A stretch of DNA of 9,838 nucleotides, taken from positions 1-9,838 of the forward strand of contig JAUWNP010000164.1 in NCBI GenBank assembly GCA_030612585.1. Direction: 5' to 3'. Below the pieces are notes generated by a model that was not told the origin of the DNA, did not search any database, and was given only the letters and a program-made list of their open reading frames with translations. The DNA is from Anaerolineae bacterium (GTDB taxonomy: Bacteria; Chloroflexota; Anaerolineae; B4-G1). The position numbers and the translations under genes are program-made. Position 1 is the first letter of the stretch. Every line of letters begins with the position of its first letter. Positions 1 through 7,376 of the stretch are shown here, one piece after another.

Positions 1-186
1 AGGGATATGACCTGGCGGCGGCAGCGAGAGGGCAGCCTGACCACGATAGGGAAACAAAGGTATGAGGAGGGGATAAAGATCCTCACTGGGGAAATCGCAG
101 CCGTGCAGGGCGTTGATCTGGATGATGCCGAGGCCCAGGTCAGGGCAAAGTTGATGGAGAGCCTGTCGCCAACCATCGCGATGTGA
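1..186 (+). CDS. Unidentified protein, C-terminal part
   Basis: The frame is open from the first base of the window to a TGA stop at 184-186, giving 61 residues that end in SLSPTIAM. The piece is charged (Arg/Lys-rich at first, then Asp/Glu-rich) and looks helical, with no membrane segment or motif I recognise. An internal ATG lies at 7-9 but there is no room for a convincing ribosome binding site, so I read this as the tail of a gene that starts outside the window. It does not resemble ribosomal protein L22, which would be expected upstream of the rpsC that follows. Function is unknown, and it could be part of the decayed DNA that follows rather than a working gene. Confidence 0.4.
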   Translation, partial: RDMTWRRQREGSLTTIGKQRYEEGIKILTGEIAAVQGVDLDDAEAQVRAKLMESLSPTIAM

Positions 187-251
187 TTCTACAATTGCTC
201 GTGGTCAAATAGTAGCAGTGGGGCGTCCGGTCACCCCGGTAGTAGAGGCCT

Positions 252-309
252 GTGCCTGGATTGAGCAGGATCACACGCTTTACCGACGGTGGTGCTGGAA
301 AGGAGAATA
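252..309 (+). pseudogene. rplV: Possible relic of rplV (ribosomal protein L22) 3' end
   Basis: Just upstream of rpsC, bases 264-284 read SRITRFT in one frame. Bases 286-303 read TVVLER in another frame. Together they resemble the end of L22, whose tail in many bacteria reads like ASRI-x-RRTSHITVV-LE. The two pieces would join if about eight or nine bases encoding roughly SHI had been lost at 284-286. In bacterial S10 operons rplV lies immediately before rpsC, so the position is right. Upstream of about 250 I cannot follow L22 further. The match is short and found by eye, so chance similarity is possible; the location is the main support. Confidence 0.35.
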
Positions 310-327
310 GGGAAGAGGAGGAAGGAT

Positions 328-999
328 TTGGGACGCAAAGTTCACCCCTATGGCTTCAGGCTCGGAGTGATCCGGGATTGGAAATCGCATTGGTATGCGT
401 AGGGCGAAGAATACGCCGACCTGCTGCACGAAGACCTGGAGATTCGCCAGTTCATCCAGGACACTATGAGGCGTGTTGGTATCTCTCGCGTTGAGATTGA
501 GCGCTTTCCGAACCAGGTTTCGATAACCATCTGGACAGCAAGGCCCGGCATCGTCATCGGGCGCAAGGGATCCTCGGTCAAGATGCTGCGCAAGGAGTTG
601 GGGGAGATGACGGGTAAGCGTATCTACATAGACGTGCAGGATGTAGAGCAGCCCGAACTGGACGCCAAGTTGGTGGCGGAGAATATCGTTTCACAGTTGG
701 AGCGCCGTGTTTCTTCCCGGCGGGCGATGCAGCGGGCAGTGCAGGCGGCGATGCGCGCCGGCGCACAGGGAATTAAGGCTATGTGTAAGGGGCGTCTGTT
801 TGGATCCGAAATGGCGCGCCAGGCATGGCAGCGCGAGGGCCGGGTGCCGTTGCATACCTTGCGGGCCGACATTGACTACGCTCAAGAAGAGGCGCGCACA
901 ACCGCTGGCCGCCTGGGGGTGAAGGTGTGGATCTACAAGGGTGAGATATTGCCTGAGGTAAAGGAAGTAGAGGAGCAAGAAGAATCCCTTGTCATCTAG
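328..999 (+). pseudogene. rpsC: Ribosomal protein S3 gene interrupted by TAG at codon 25
   Basis: S3 is the 30S protein that binds the head of 16S rRNA near the mRNA entry channel. The frame starts at TTG 328 ([18 protein letters not shown]...), 6 bases after AGGAGG (316-321), and would give 223 residues, normal for S3. Codon 25 (400-402) is TAG where S3 proteins carry an ordinary residue between WYA and [15 protein letters not shown]. The KH domain has the GRKG loop (about residues 78-81), and the C-terminal domain keeps [15 protein letters not shown] and [13 protein letters not shown]. Usually conserved positions are altered (GRLFG for GRLGG, KAMCK for the KV-x-VS region). None of the usual S10-operon genes follows. 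Restart at ATG 466 has only a weak AGGA site and would lack the N-terminal part. I infer a decaying extra copy; a sequencing error at one base is the alternative. Confidence 0.85.
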
Positions 1000-1157
1000 G
1001 TATGTGGAGGCATGGACTCCATGGACTCATAGCAGGGCGGGTTTCCACATCCGACGAGGAGAGAGCAAGTGATTGTCTTCTCGCATATTGGGCCTGTCCT
1101 GCTTGTCTACCTGTGTGGAGGCGGTTCATGCAAGGCTCAATCGGAGGGAATCAGGCG

Positions 1158-1367
1158 GTGACTGAACGGGTAAGAGGACACATCAAGTGGTTCGACCACC
1201 AGAAGCGGTACGGCTTCATCCGGCGCGGTGATGGTCTTCCAGACGTCTTCGTGCACATGAACGAATTCCGTTCTGTAGCGGATGCCCAATGGGTGAAGGA
1301 GGGAGACACCGTCACCTGCGTCGCAAGAAGAGCAAGCGGTCCAAGCGCCAGTTGCGGCAGGATGTAG
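1158..1367 (+). CDS. Cold-shock domain protein (CspA family)
   Basis: A 69-residue product, the usual size of a CspA-type single-stranded nucleic-acid-binding protein (OB fold, RNA chaperone). It shows GHIKWFDHQKRYGFIRR (RNP1 region, with KR in place of the usual KG before YGFI), then PDVFVHMNEF (RNP2) and a KEGDTV strand. I chose GTG 1158 as start because GGAGGG (1143-1148) lies 9 bases upstream and the length then fits the family; ATG 1128 would add ten unrelated residues. The last 16 residues (CVARRASGPSASCGRM) are only loosely like the family's final strand (x-GP-x-A-x-x-V), and coding-like sequence continues in another frame, so the 3' end may be shifted. It lies between the broken rpsC and the transporter operon and appears independently transcribed. 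Confidence 0.75.
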   Translation: MTERVRGHIKWFDHQKRYGFIRRGDGLPDVFVHMNEFRSVADAQWVKEGDTVTCVARRASGPSASCGRM

Positions 1368-1432
1368 AGGTGGCCCCTGCAGACGTGAAGCGCATCGAGC
1401 GCTTGTTGGGGAAGCGGTTCAGCCGAGGGTAG
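1289..1432 (+). other. Overlapping basic reading frame after the cold-shock gene
   Basis: A 47-codon frame (ATG 1289 to TAG 1430-1432) overlaps the end of the cold-shock gene in a different frame. It is very basic at first (RRKKSKRSKRQLRQ) and then reads DVEVAPADVKRIERLLGKRF, which looks like genuine coding sequence. No ribosome binding site precedes the ATG. The simplest reading is a C-terminal extension of the cold-shock protein, put out of frame by an indel near 1310-1322, or the tail of another lost gene. It may also be chance. I do not recognise the tail. Confidence 0.25.
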
Positions 1433-1640
1433 GATATGTCCACATCACCGATACTACGTCAGCAAGCGGCTTGAGATGGAGGGTCGTAGACTACAATGGC
1501 AGAACTGAGAAGATACCATTGGAACTACGTAAGGAGGAGAAAAATGTAAAGTGCTAAGGTCTGACACGCTCGTACACCGCTTCCTGTATAGGAGGCCCGG
1601 TAACAGGTTTTCCGAATCAACTGAAACAAGGAGGGTAAAA
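1433..1640 (+). promoter_or_regulatory. Leader of the transporter operon with candidate promoter and hairpin
   Basis: This 208-base gap precedes the binding-protein gene. A weak sigma-70-like pair is TTGAGA (1471-1476) and TACAAT (1492-1497), with a short 15-base spacer. A hairpin can form from GTAG/CTAC (1486-1489 with 1525-1528) and CAATGG/CCATTG (1494-1499 with 1516-1521); it overlaps the candidate -10 box. A ribosome binding site plus ATG-TAA follows (see 1531-1549). The true promoter cannot be fixed from sequence alone. Confidence 0.3.
1531..1549 (+). other. Start-stop (ATG-TAA) minimal frame with strong ribosome site
   Basis: AAGGAGGAG (1531-1539) is followed by ATG (1544-1546) and immediately by TAA (1547-1549). 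The segment closely resembles the real start of the downstream gene (AAGGAGGGTAAAAATGTA at 1628-1645), and a looser likeness continues for about 15 bases. It could be the eroded start of a lost duplicate binding-protein gene, with one base deleted after ATGTA, or a leader site at which ribosomes load and stop. Confidence 0.4.
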
Positions 1641-3245
1641 ATGTACAAGCACAAGATTCTGCAGATCACTATCGTCGTGGCCATCGTCGCTATGTTGCTG
1701 AGCGCTTGCGCGCCAGCCACGCCCGAAGCAACAGAAGCACCGGCCGAAGCGACAGAGGTACTGGCCGAAGCGACAGAAGTACCGCCCGAACCCACGCCGG
1801 AACCCGTCGAAGAGCGCGGCACGTTCCGCCAGGCCCACTATTCTTCGTGGGGTGGAAAGGAGTCGCTAGATCCTATGTCGCCCGTTCGCTATCTATCGGC
1901 AACTTACTACCTCTACGATCGTTTGTGCGGCGTGGACGAGAAGGGATTGCCGGTTCCTGAGCTGGCTGTGTCATGGGAACCCGACGCAACGGCTCAGAAG
2001 TGGACGTTCAAGCTCCGCGAGGGTGTAAAGTTCCACGACGGCAAGCCGTTTACTTCGGCGGACGTAGCCTACACTTTCAAGCACATCTTTGATCCTGAAT
2101 TGGAGTCCTCTGTCGCAGCGGTGCTGGGAATCGTTGACCCCGAAGCTATCGAGACGCCCGACGACCTGACTGTTGTGTTCAACCTCAAGTCCGGGCACGC
2201 CGACTTCCCACTGCTGCTGACGTACTATATGGTACGCATGATCCCCGAAGGAAGTGCAGACACTATCGAGGAGAACCCCATAGGGACCGGTCCCTATAAG
2301 CTCGAGAAATACGACATCGACGGCACGACCGTGTTCGTGTCCAACGACAACTACTGGCGCGGACCGCCGGATTTAGCCCGGATCGAGGTCATCGCCATTG
2401 CCGACATGGAGGCCCGGATGCAGGCATTGCTCGCGGACCAGATCGATTTCGTGGAGGAGCTCGCTCCCGAGCACCTCACGATGTTCGAAGATAATCCGGA
2501 CTATGTCATTCGCGAGGTGCCAACCGGGTACTGGCAAGCCTTTACTATGGATAGCACGGTGCCGCCCTTTGATGACGTCCGGGTGCGTCAGGCGATGAAG
2601 TTAGTCGTAGACCGCCAGGAGATGGTCGACATAATCCTCCAGGGGCATGGTTCAGTGGCTACTGATTCCCCGGTCTGGCCGGGCGATCCTTACTTCCTCG
2701 AAATAGATCGTCCGCAGGATATCGAGAAGGCCAAAGATCTGCTGGCCGATGCCGGCTACCCAGACGGTCTGACGGTGGAACTCTATGTCTCGGACATTGA
2801 CGCCTTCATGATCCCGATGTCCGTCGTTTACAAGGAGCAGGCGGCCGAGGCCGGGATCAACGTCGAGATCAAGCAGGTGCCTTCCGACGGCTTCTGGACC
2901 GAATACTGGAGGGTTGAATCCTTTGTGGGCACGCACTGGGGTCAGCGATCTGCCGACCAGGTCCTCAACGAGGCCTTCCGCTGCGGGGCCAGTTGGGGAG
3001 AGGGCTACTTCTGCAACGAGGAGTTTGATCAATTGTTGGATGACGCCCGCAAAGAGCTCGACCTGGCTAAGCGAACGGAGCTTTACCAGAAGGCTCAACA
3101 ACTGTTGATTGACGAGGGCCCGGTCATTGTCTTCTTTTTCAAGAACGAGATCGATGCAATGAATGCCCGGGTCAAAGGGATCCCCCTCGACAAATTCGAC
3201 TACGACAATATCCCATGGCACAAGATCTACATTGAGGAGCAATAA
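1641..3245 (+). CDS. Peptide-type ABC transporter substrate-binding lipoprotein
   Basis: A 534-residue extracytoplasmic binding protein of the SBP_bac_5 (DppA/OppA) family that captures peptides or a similar solute and delivers it to the permeases encoded next. A lipoprotein signal spans residues 1-23 (hydrophobic ITIVVAIVAMLL, lipobox LSAC, lipidated Cys23). A low-complexity Glu/Pro/Thr/Ala spacer (about 24-57) then holds the domain off the membrane. Family hallmarks are WTFKLREGVKFHDGKPFTSA (about 121-140), IGTGPYKLEKYD (about 214-225), and a VRQAMKLVVDRQEMVDIIL segment. ATG 1641 is chosen because AAGGAGGG ends 5 bases upstream and it puts the signal peptide at the N-terminus; an upstream in-frame start at 1551 adds 30 residues without a signal. 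Length is normal. The ligand cannot be read from sequence; dipeptide, oligopeptide, nickel and glycoside importers all share this fold. Confidence 0.93.
   Translation: MYKHKILQITIVVAIVAMLLSACAPATPEATEAPAEATEVLAEATEVPPEPTPEPVEERGTFRQAHYSSWGGKESLDPMSPVRYLSATYYLYDRLCGVDEKGLPVPELAVSWEPDATAQKWTFKLREGVKFHDGKPFTSADVAYTFKHIFDPELESSVAAVLGIVDPEAIETPDDLTVVFNLKSGHADFPLLLTYYMVRMIPEGSADTIEENPIGTGPYKLEKYDIDGTTVFVSNDNYWRGPPDLARIEVIAIADMEARMQALLADQIDFVEELAPEHLTMFEDNPDYVIREVPTGYWQAFTMDSTVPPFDDVRVRQAMKLVVDRQEMVDIILQGHGSVATDSPVWPGDPYFLEIDRPQDIEKAKDLLADAGYPDGLTVELYVSDIDAFMIPMSVVYKEQAAEAGINVEIKQVPSDGFWTEYWRVESFVGTHWGQRSADQVLNEAFRCGASWGEGYFCNEEFDQLLDDARKELDLAKRTELYQKAQQLLIDEGPVIVFFFKNEIDAMNARVKGIPLDKFDYDNIPWHKIYIEEQ
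1721..1783 (+). repeat. Three 21-base tandem repeats in lipoprotein linker
   Basis: Three units of 21 bases (1721-1741, 1742-1762, 1763-1783) encode heptads of the form P/A-E-A-T-E-x-x. The second and third units agree at 19 of their first 20 bases; the first is more diverged. They form the flexible spacer after the lipidated Cys23 and probably expand or shrink by slippage. Confidence 0.7.
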
Positions 3246-3267
3246 ATAACCCGCCGTCAACCATATA

Positions 3268-3304
3268 GACCTCCCCTTTCCCCTGATTGGGGGAAGGGGA
3301 GGTC
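3268..3304 (+). promoter_or_regulatory. Strong hairpin between binding-protein and permease genes
   Basis: GACCTCCCCTTTCCCC (3268-3283) pairs with GGGGGAAGGGGAGGTC (3289-3304), giving a 16-bp stem with one G-U pair and a 5-base loop. No T-run follows (next bases are AAAGAG), so it is not a standard terminator. Stable hairpins here often protect the binding-protein mRNA or partly stop transcription, so that binding protein exceeds permease. It could also be a copy of a dispersed palindromic repeat. Confidence 0.7.
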
Positions 3305-3350
3305 AAAGAGGGATAAAACTCAGGCTGGAACGGCTTGGACATTGCTTTAG

Positions 3351-3368
3351 AAGCCCGTCTACGGGTTT
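3351..3368 (+). terminator. Small intercistronic hairpin, possible attenuator
   Basis: AAGCCCG (3351-3357) pairs with CGGGTTT (3362-3368) around a TCTA loop: 7 bp with one G-U. It lies 24 bases before the permease start and just before the doubled ribosome binding site. The T-rich end is short, so any termination would be partial. Confidence 0.4.
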
Positions 3369-3370
3369 CC

Positions 3371-3392
3371 GGAGGTTCTTGAGGAGGTTCTT
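3371..3392 (+). promoter_or_regulatory. Doubled ribosome binding site before permease gene
   Basis: The 10-mer GGAGGTTCTT occurs exactly twice (3371-3380 and 3383-3392). The second copy, extended to GAGGAGG (3381-3387), is 5 bases from ATG 3393 and is the likely working site. The first is too far upstream to serve this start and may be a standby site or a small tandem duplication. Confidence 0.5.
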
Positions 3393-4343
3393 ATGCTAAG
3401 ACTCATCGCACAGCGGTTGCTGCTCTCCGTCGTGACGCTCTTTATTGTGTCGCTGACGGTCTTTGTGGGTGTCGAACTCTTGCCCGGTGACCTCGCTACC
3501 GCGTTCCTGGGCCGCGAGGCAACGCCGACGAGGCTGGTATCGCTGCGGGCCGAACTCGGTCTCGACCGGCCCGCAACGGAGCGCTACTTGAACTGGCTTG
3601 GCAATGTTCTCCAGGGTGACCTGGGCATGTCACTTGCCAGGAAAGAGCCTATCGGCGAGATGATTGGCCTCCGGATGCGTAACACCTTGCTTCTGGGTCT
3701 GACGGCTGGGCTCATCGGATTGCCCCTTGCGCTTGTGCTAGGCATCATCGCCGGACTGACCCGAGACCGGATGCCGGACCTCTGGATCTCCACGATTTCA
3801 CTCATTTTCATGACTCTGCCGGAGTTTGTCACCGCCACGTTCTTGATCCTGCTCTTTGCGATTACCTGGCCTATCTTTCCGGCGGTCACAATCGCGCCTC
3901 CAGATTCGCCGATCAAGGAATTGTTGCCGAATATCGCCCTGCCCGTTGTTGCCTTGACCTTTGTCATGGTGGCGCACAACCTGCGGATGGTCCGGACGAA
4001 CGTTATTGACGTCATGACCAGCGAATACATTCAAATGGCGACCTTGAAAGGCGTCCCGCGGGCCAGAGTGGTGCTGCGCCATGCTTTGCCCAATGCCCTT
4101 TTACCAACCATCAATCTACTAGCCCTGTACATCGCCTGGCTCGTCAGCGGCGTGGTCATCATCGAGCAGGTCTTTAACTACCCTGGCATTGGGACGCTGA
4201 TGATCCAAGCGGTCCACAACCGTGACATACCACTCGTTCAGGCCATTATATTGGTCTTCGCTGGAGCCTACGTTGTACTCAACATTGGAACCGACCTGGT
4301 GGTCATGATGCTCAATCCACGTTTGCGAAGCATGCGAGGTTAG
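3393..4343 (+). CDS. Peptide-type ABC transporter permease, DppB/OppB-like
   Basis: A 316-residue integral membrane protein forming one half of the importer channel. Six hydrophobic segments are visible (about 9-31, 98-122, 134-156, 178-200, 236-260, 281-305), with the long external loop after the first (about 32-97) that is typical of this subfamily. The cytoplasmic EAA loop that docks on the ATPase is EYIQMATLKGVPRARVVLRH (about 211-230). The C-terminal region has FNYPGIGTLMIQAVHNRDIP and ends with LNPRLR, both usual for DppB-type permeases. The start ATG 3393 follows GAGGAGG by 5 bases. The next permease begins 4 bases after its stop, so the two are translationally linked. It appears complete. 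Confidence 0.93.
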   Translation: MLRLIAQRLLLSVVTLFIVSLTVFVGVELLPGDLATAFLGREATPTRLVSLRAELGLDRPATERYLNWLGNVLQGDLGMSLARKEPIGEMIGLRMRNTLLLGLTAGLIGLPLALVLGIIAGLTRDRMPDLWISTISLIFMTLPEFVTATFLILLFAITWPIFPAVTIAPPDSPIKELLPNIALPVVALTFVMVAHNLRMVRTNVIDVMTSEYIQMATLKGVPRARVVLRHALPNALLPTINLLALYIAWLVSGVVIIEQVFNYPGIGTLMIQAVHNRDIPLVQAIILVFAGAYVVLNIGTDLVVMMLNPRLRSMRG

Positions 4344-4347
4344 GAAT

Positions 4348-5244
4348 ATGTCTGCTACCGTAACATCACTCGACAGGCCAAGGCCCGCCGAACGCAGCCG
4401 TTTCAAGGAGACCTGGCGAAACCTGCGACGATCGCCGTCGGGCACGATCGGGCTGACGATCCTGGTCATCTACCTGGTCATCGCCGTGATCTCGCCTCTC
4501 GTCGTGCCTTACGAGCCGACCAAGATCGACTCCAAAACCCTCATGCAAAGCCCCTCCCGGGAACATCCTTTCGGCACCGACTCCTTCGGTCGTGACGTAC
4601 TTTCCAGGGTGCTCATGGGAGGGCGTGTCGCGCTGGTCGTCACGCTAACCGCAGGAGTGCTGGCGATCACGTGGGGAGGCCTGTCAGGCATTGTGCTCGG
4701 GTTCCTGGGTGGCATCGTCGACGAGGTGGTCATGCGCGTCATTGACGCCATGCTGTCCTTTCCCTCCTTGTTCATCTACCTGCTTGTCATCAGCGCGCTC
4801 GGTTCGAGCAACGTCATTCTTATTCTAGTGCTGAGCATCACCAATGGGATAAGCATCATTCGCATTGCCCGCGGTGTTACACTGGGTTTTGTAGCCAGTG
4901 ATTTCATCGCCGCCGCCCGTGCGCGGGGTGAGCGCACTGCAACCGTGGTCCTTAGAGAGTTACTCCCCAACGTGCTTGATGTGCTCCTGGTGGAGTATGC
5001 GATGCGCTGGTCCTGGATGCTGCTGTCCTTCAGTTCGCTCTCCTTTCTCGGCTTTGGAGTGACCCCGCCAACTCCAGACTGGGGGCTAATGATTGCCGAG
5101 AACCGCAGCAGGCTCGCGATCGCCCCCTGGGGGTCAATCTTCCCCATGCTCGCCCTCAGCACCCTGGTCATCGGCATCAACCTGGCCGCTGACGCCCTGG
5201 CCAAGGCGATGGGGCTGGATCGCAGCCAGGAGGCGCCGGTATGA
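4348..5244 (+). CDS. Peptide-type ABC transporter permease, DppC/OppC-like
   Basis: A 298-residue second permease, pairing with the upstream one. The N-terminal cytoplasmic stretch (1-34) and first membrane helix (about 35-54) match the OppC_N arrangement. HPFGTDSFGRDVLSRVLMGG (about 73-92) is the subfamily's signature segment. The EAA loop is DFIAAARARGERTATVVLRE (about 185-204), and SFLGFGVTPPTPDWGLMIAE follows, as in DppC proteins. ATG 4348 is preceded by GAGGT (4336-4340), 7 bases away, inside the end of the upstream gene. The stop overlaps the next gene by four bases (ATGA at 5241-5244), a sign of coupled translation. No damage is seen. Confidence 0.93.
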   Translation: MSATVTSLDRPRPAERSRFKETWRNLRRSPSGTIGLTILVIYLVIAVISPLVVPYEPTKIDSKTLMQSPSREHPFGTDSFGRDVLSRVLMGGRVALVVTLTAGVLAITWGGLSGIVLGFLGGIVDEVVMRVIDAMLSFPSLFIYLLVISALGSSNVILILVLSITNGISIIRIARGVTLGFVASDFIAAARARGERTATVVLRELLPNVLDVLLVEYAMRWSWMLLSFSSLSFLGFGVTPPTPDWGLMIAENRSRLAIAPWGSIFPMLALSTLVIGINLAADALAKAMGLDRSQEAPV

Positions 5245-7364
5245 AACAAGAACTCGTCCAGGTTGATCGCTTAACGATTGGCTATCGCTCCAGGCAGGGC
5301 CAGATGGTGGACGTACTCCGCAATGTCTCGCTTGTCATGTCGAAAGGTGAGACGCTTGGTCTGGTGGGTGAATCTGGATGCGGCAAGAGCACGCTCGGCC
5401 TGGCCCTGCTGGGCTTTCTGCGTCCCGGCGGCCGGCTACGGGCCGGCACGGCGTGCTTCGACGGGGTGAACCTGTTCGGTCTGACATCGGAGGAACTCGA
5501 GCAGTTCCGCGGGAAGCGTGTGGCTCTTATCCCTCAGAACGCTGGCCAGTCGCTGACGCCCACCATACGGGTAGGCGCCCAGATTGCAGAGCCGCTGATG
5601 CTGCACCTCGACTATGGTCAGGCGGCGGCGCGTGACCGGGTGGTTGAGTTGCTGCGCCTGGTGCACCTGTCTCAACCTGCGGCTATGGCCGAGCGCTATC
5701 CCCACGAGCTCTCCGGCGGCCAATTGCAGCGGGTTGTCATTGCGATGGCCCTGGCCGGCGTGCCTGAACTGCTCATCCTCGACGAGCCGACGACAGGTCT
5801 CGATGTCACTACTCAGGCACATATCCTCGAGTTACTTCGGGAAATCCGGGAGCAAACCGGAACGGCGATGCTGTACATCAGTCACGACCTCGGCGTGATC
5901 GCTCGTGTCAGCGACCGCGTGGCGGTGATGTACGCGGGCGAGATCGTGGAGGATGGGCTGGCGACCAGGGTCTTTGACCAACCGACCCACCCCTACGCGC
6001 GCGGGCTCCTGGCCTCCATCCCGCGCGTCTCCAAGTCGAGTCTGCCGCAGTCCATGCCTGGTCGCCCGCCGGCCCCCGGCGAACACGAGGTGGGTTGTGC
6101 CTTCGCGCCACGTTGCCCCTTCGCCGATGAGACTTGCACCACCGTCGATCCCACGTTCGAGGTGACGAAGCACGATGGGAAGACACCCCATTTGGTGCGC
6201 TGTCACCACTGGAAGCGGGTCGCAGCGGCTGAAGTATCGAGACAAGTGCAAGACCCTACTCCCTCCCCCGTCGCAGCGGCTGAAGTATCGAGACAAGTGC
6301 AAGACCTGAGGGCTCGGGCCAAGCATATCGTTGAGGCAGAACCGTTCATCGAACTAAGCAAAGTGGACATCACCTATGCCAAGCAGGGCTTTGGGGCATA
6401 CCTGCGGCGCTGGCGCGGTGAGCCCGAGCCCCCCAGAACGGTGAGTGACATCACTTTGACGCTCCATCGTGGCGAAACGCTGGCCCTCGTCGGTGAGAGC
6501 GGCAGCGGCAAGTCTACCATCGCCCGGACCATCGCCGGGCTGTTGCCACCGTGCGCGGGTCAGATAGACAGTGGGGAGTATGACCTCACCCGCGTCGTCG
6601 AACGACGACCAGGCGACCTGCAACGCAGGATCCAACTGGTCTTCCAGAATCCCGACGCCTCCCTCAACCCGCGCCACACCGTGCGCCAGATACTCGATAT
6701 GCCCCTGTGCCTCTACTTCGACCTGAGTCGAGGACAGCGGTTCGAGCAGTCGGTCTCCTCACTCGAAAGGGTGCGGCTAAGCGCACCCTATATCCATCGC
6801 TTCCCCGGCCAGATGTCGGGTGGGGAAAAGCAACGGGTCGCCATCGCCCGCGCCTTTGCGGCCGAGCCGGATATGGTACTGTGTGACGAAGTGACCTCCT
6901 CGCTCGACGTCTCGGTTCAGGCCGCCGTGCTGAACTTGCTGGCCGACCTCCAGGCCGACCGGGGCGTGGCCTACCTCTTCATCTCGCACGACCTGGCCGT
7001 CGTCCGCGCCATCGCTGATCGAGTGGCTGTGTTGTATCAAGGGCGCTTGTGCGAGGTGGGGCCTGCCGAGCAGATCTACACGCCACCTTACCATCCCTAC
7101 ACCGAGACATTACTGGCAGCGGTTCCGGAGCCCATCCCGGGCGCGCGGGCACGCCTGCTGGCCAAGGATGTGCAGGAGGCGGAACCGCCAGCACGAGGTT
7201 GCCCGTTTCAGCGACGCTGTCCACGCCGGATAGGGACAATCTGCGATGAAGAGAGGCCCTCTTGGCAGGTTGTGGCTGAGGGACACACCATTTGCTGTCA
7301 CATCCCGCTCGAGGAGTTGCTGGCGTCTCAGGATGATGTCATCAGAGGGTCCACGCCCTCCTAA
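5241..7364 (+). CDS. Fused DppD-DppF type ABC transporter ATPase
   Basis: A 707-residue protein with two complete ATPase domains, which power the importer from the cytoplasmic side. Domain 1: Walker [10 protein letters not shown] (43-51), Q-loop Gln99 in [12 protein letters not shown], signature LSGGQ (157-161), Walker B LLILDEP (177-183), switch His215. Domain 2: Walker [10 protein letters not shown] (418-426), Q-loop Gln469, signature MSGGE (525-529), Walker B MVLCDEV (545-551), His583. Each domain ends in an oligo_HPY-type extension with four cysteines (286, 292, 299, 321; and 654, 660, 668, 685 or 686), a pattern tied to an iron-sulfur cluster in mycobacterial OppD. A 35-residue linker (about 325-360) holds an exact repeat. 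Most Dpp/Opp operons encode the two ATPases separately; GsiA and YejF are known fused relatives. All catalytic motifs are intact, so it should work alone as the ATPase pair. Confidence 0.93.
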   Translation: MKQELVQVDRLTIGYRSRQGQMVDVLRNVSLVMSKGETLGLVGESGCGKSTLGLALLGFLRPGGRLRAGTACFDGVNLFGLTSEELEQFRGKRVALIPQNAGQSLTPTIRVGAQIAEPLMLHLDYGQAAARDRVVELLRLVHLSQPAAMAERYPHELSGGQLQRVVIAMALAGVPELLILDEPTTGLDVTTQAHILELLREIREQTGTAMLYISHDLGVIARVSDRVAVMYAGEIVEDGLATRVFDQPTHPYARGLLASIPRVSKSSLPQSMPGRPPAPGEHEVGCAFAPRCPFADETCTTVDPTFEVTKHDGKTPHLVRCHHWKRVAAAEVSRQVQDPTPSPVAAAEVSRQVQDLRARAKHIVEAEPFIELSKVDITYAKQGFGAYLRRWRGEPEPPRTVSDITLTLHRGETLALVGESGSGKSTIARTIAGLLPPCAGQIDSGEYDLTRVVERRPGDLQRRIQLVFQNPDASLNPRHTVRQILDMPLCLYFDLSRGQRFEQSVSSLERVRLSAPYIHRFPGQMSGGEKQRVAIARAFAAEPDMVLCDEVTSSLDVSVQAAVLNLLADLQADRGVAYLFISHDLAVVRAIADRVAVLYQGRLCEVGPAEQIYTPPYHPYTETLLAAVPEPIPGARARLLAKDVQEAEPPARGCPFQRRCPRRIGTICDEERPSWQVVAEGHTICCHIPLEELLASQDDVIRGSTPS
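6219..6306 (+). repeat. Exact 37-base direct repeat in ATPase linker
   Basis: Bases 6219-6255 recur exactly at 6270-6306, an offset of 51 bases (17 codons), so the frame is kept. Both copies encode [12 protein letters not shown], separated by a Pro/Ser-rich PTPSP. The repeat sits precisely at the junction between the two fused ATPases. Perfect identity at silent positions points to a recent duplication. Confidence 0.9.
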
Positions 7365-7376
7365 GGCAGGGCGTGG
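7351..7376 (+). terminator. Probable terminator of transporter operon
   Basis: CCACGCCCT (7351-7359) pairs perfectly with AGGGCGTGG (7368-7376) around an 8-base loop that contains the operon's TAA stop. The following TTGATCTT is only moderately T-rich. A second weaker hairpin (GCAG/CTGC and CCC/GGG, 7406-7425) lies just downstream. Confidence 0.55.

Noticed and set aside
1551..1640. Longer N-terminus for the binding protein starting at 1551
   Set aside because: It would place 30 charged residues before a textbook lipoprotein signal, and ATG 1641 has its own strong ribosome site.
2652..3260. Long minus-strand open frame (202 codons) opposite the binding-protein gene
   Set aside because: It is a codon-bias shadow of the well-supported plus-strand gene, with no family likeness of its own.
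6219..6306. Linker repeat as a regulatory or recombination site
   Set aside because: It keeps frame and sits in the protein linker; no hairpin, core site or partner copy elsewhere in the window supports another role.
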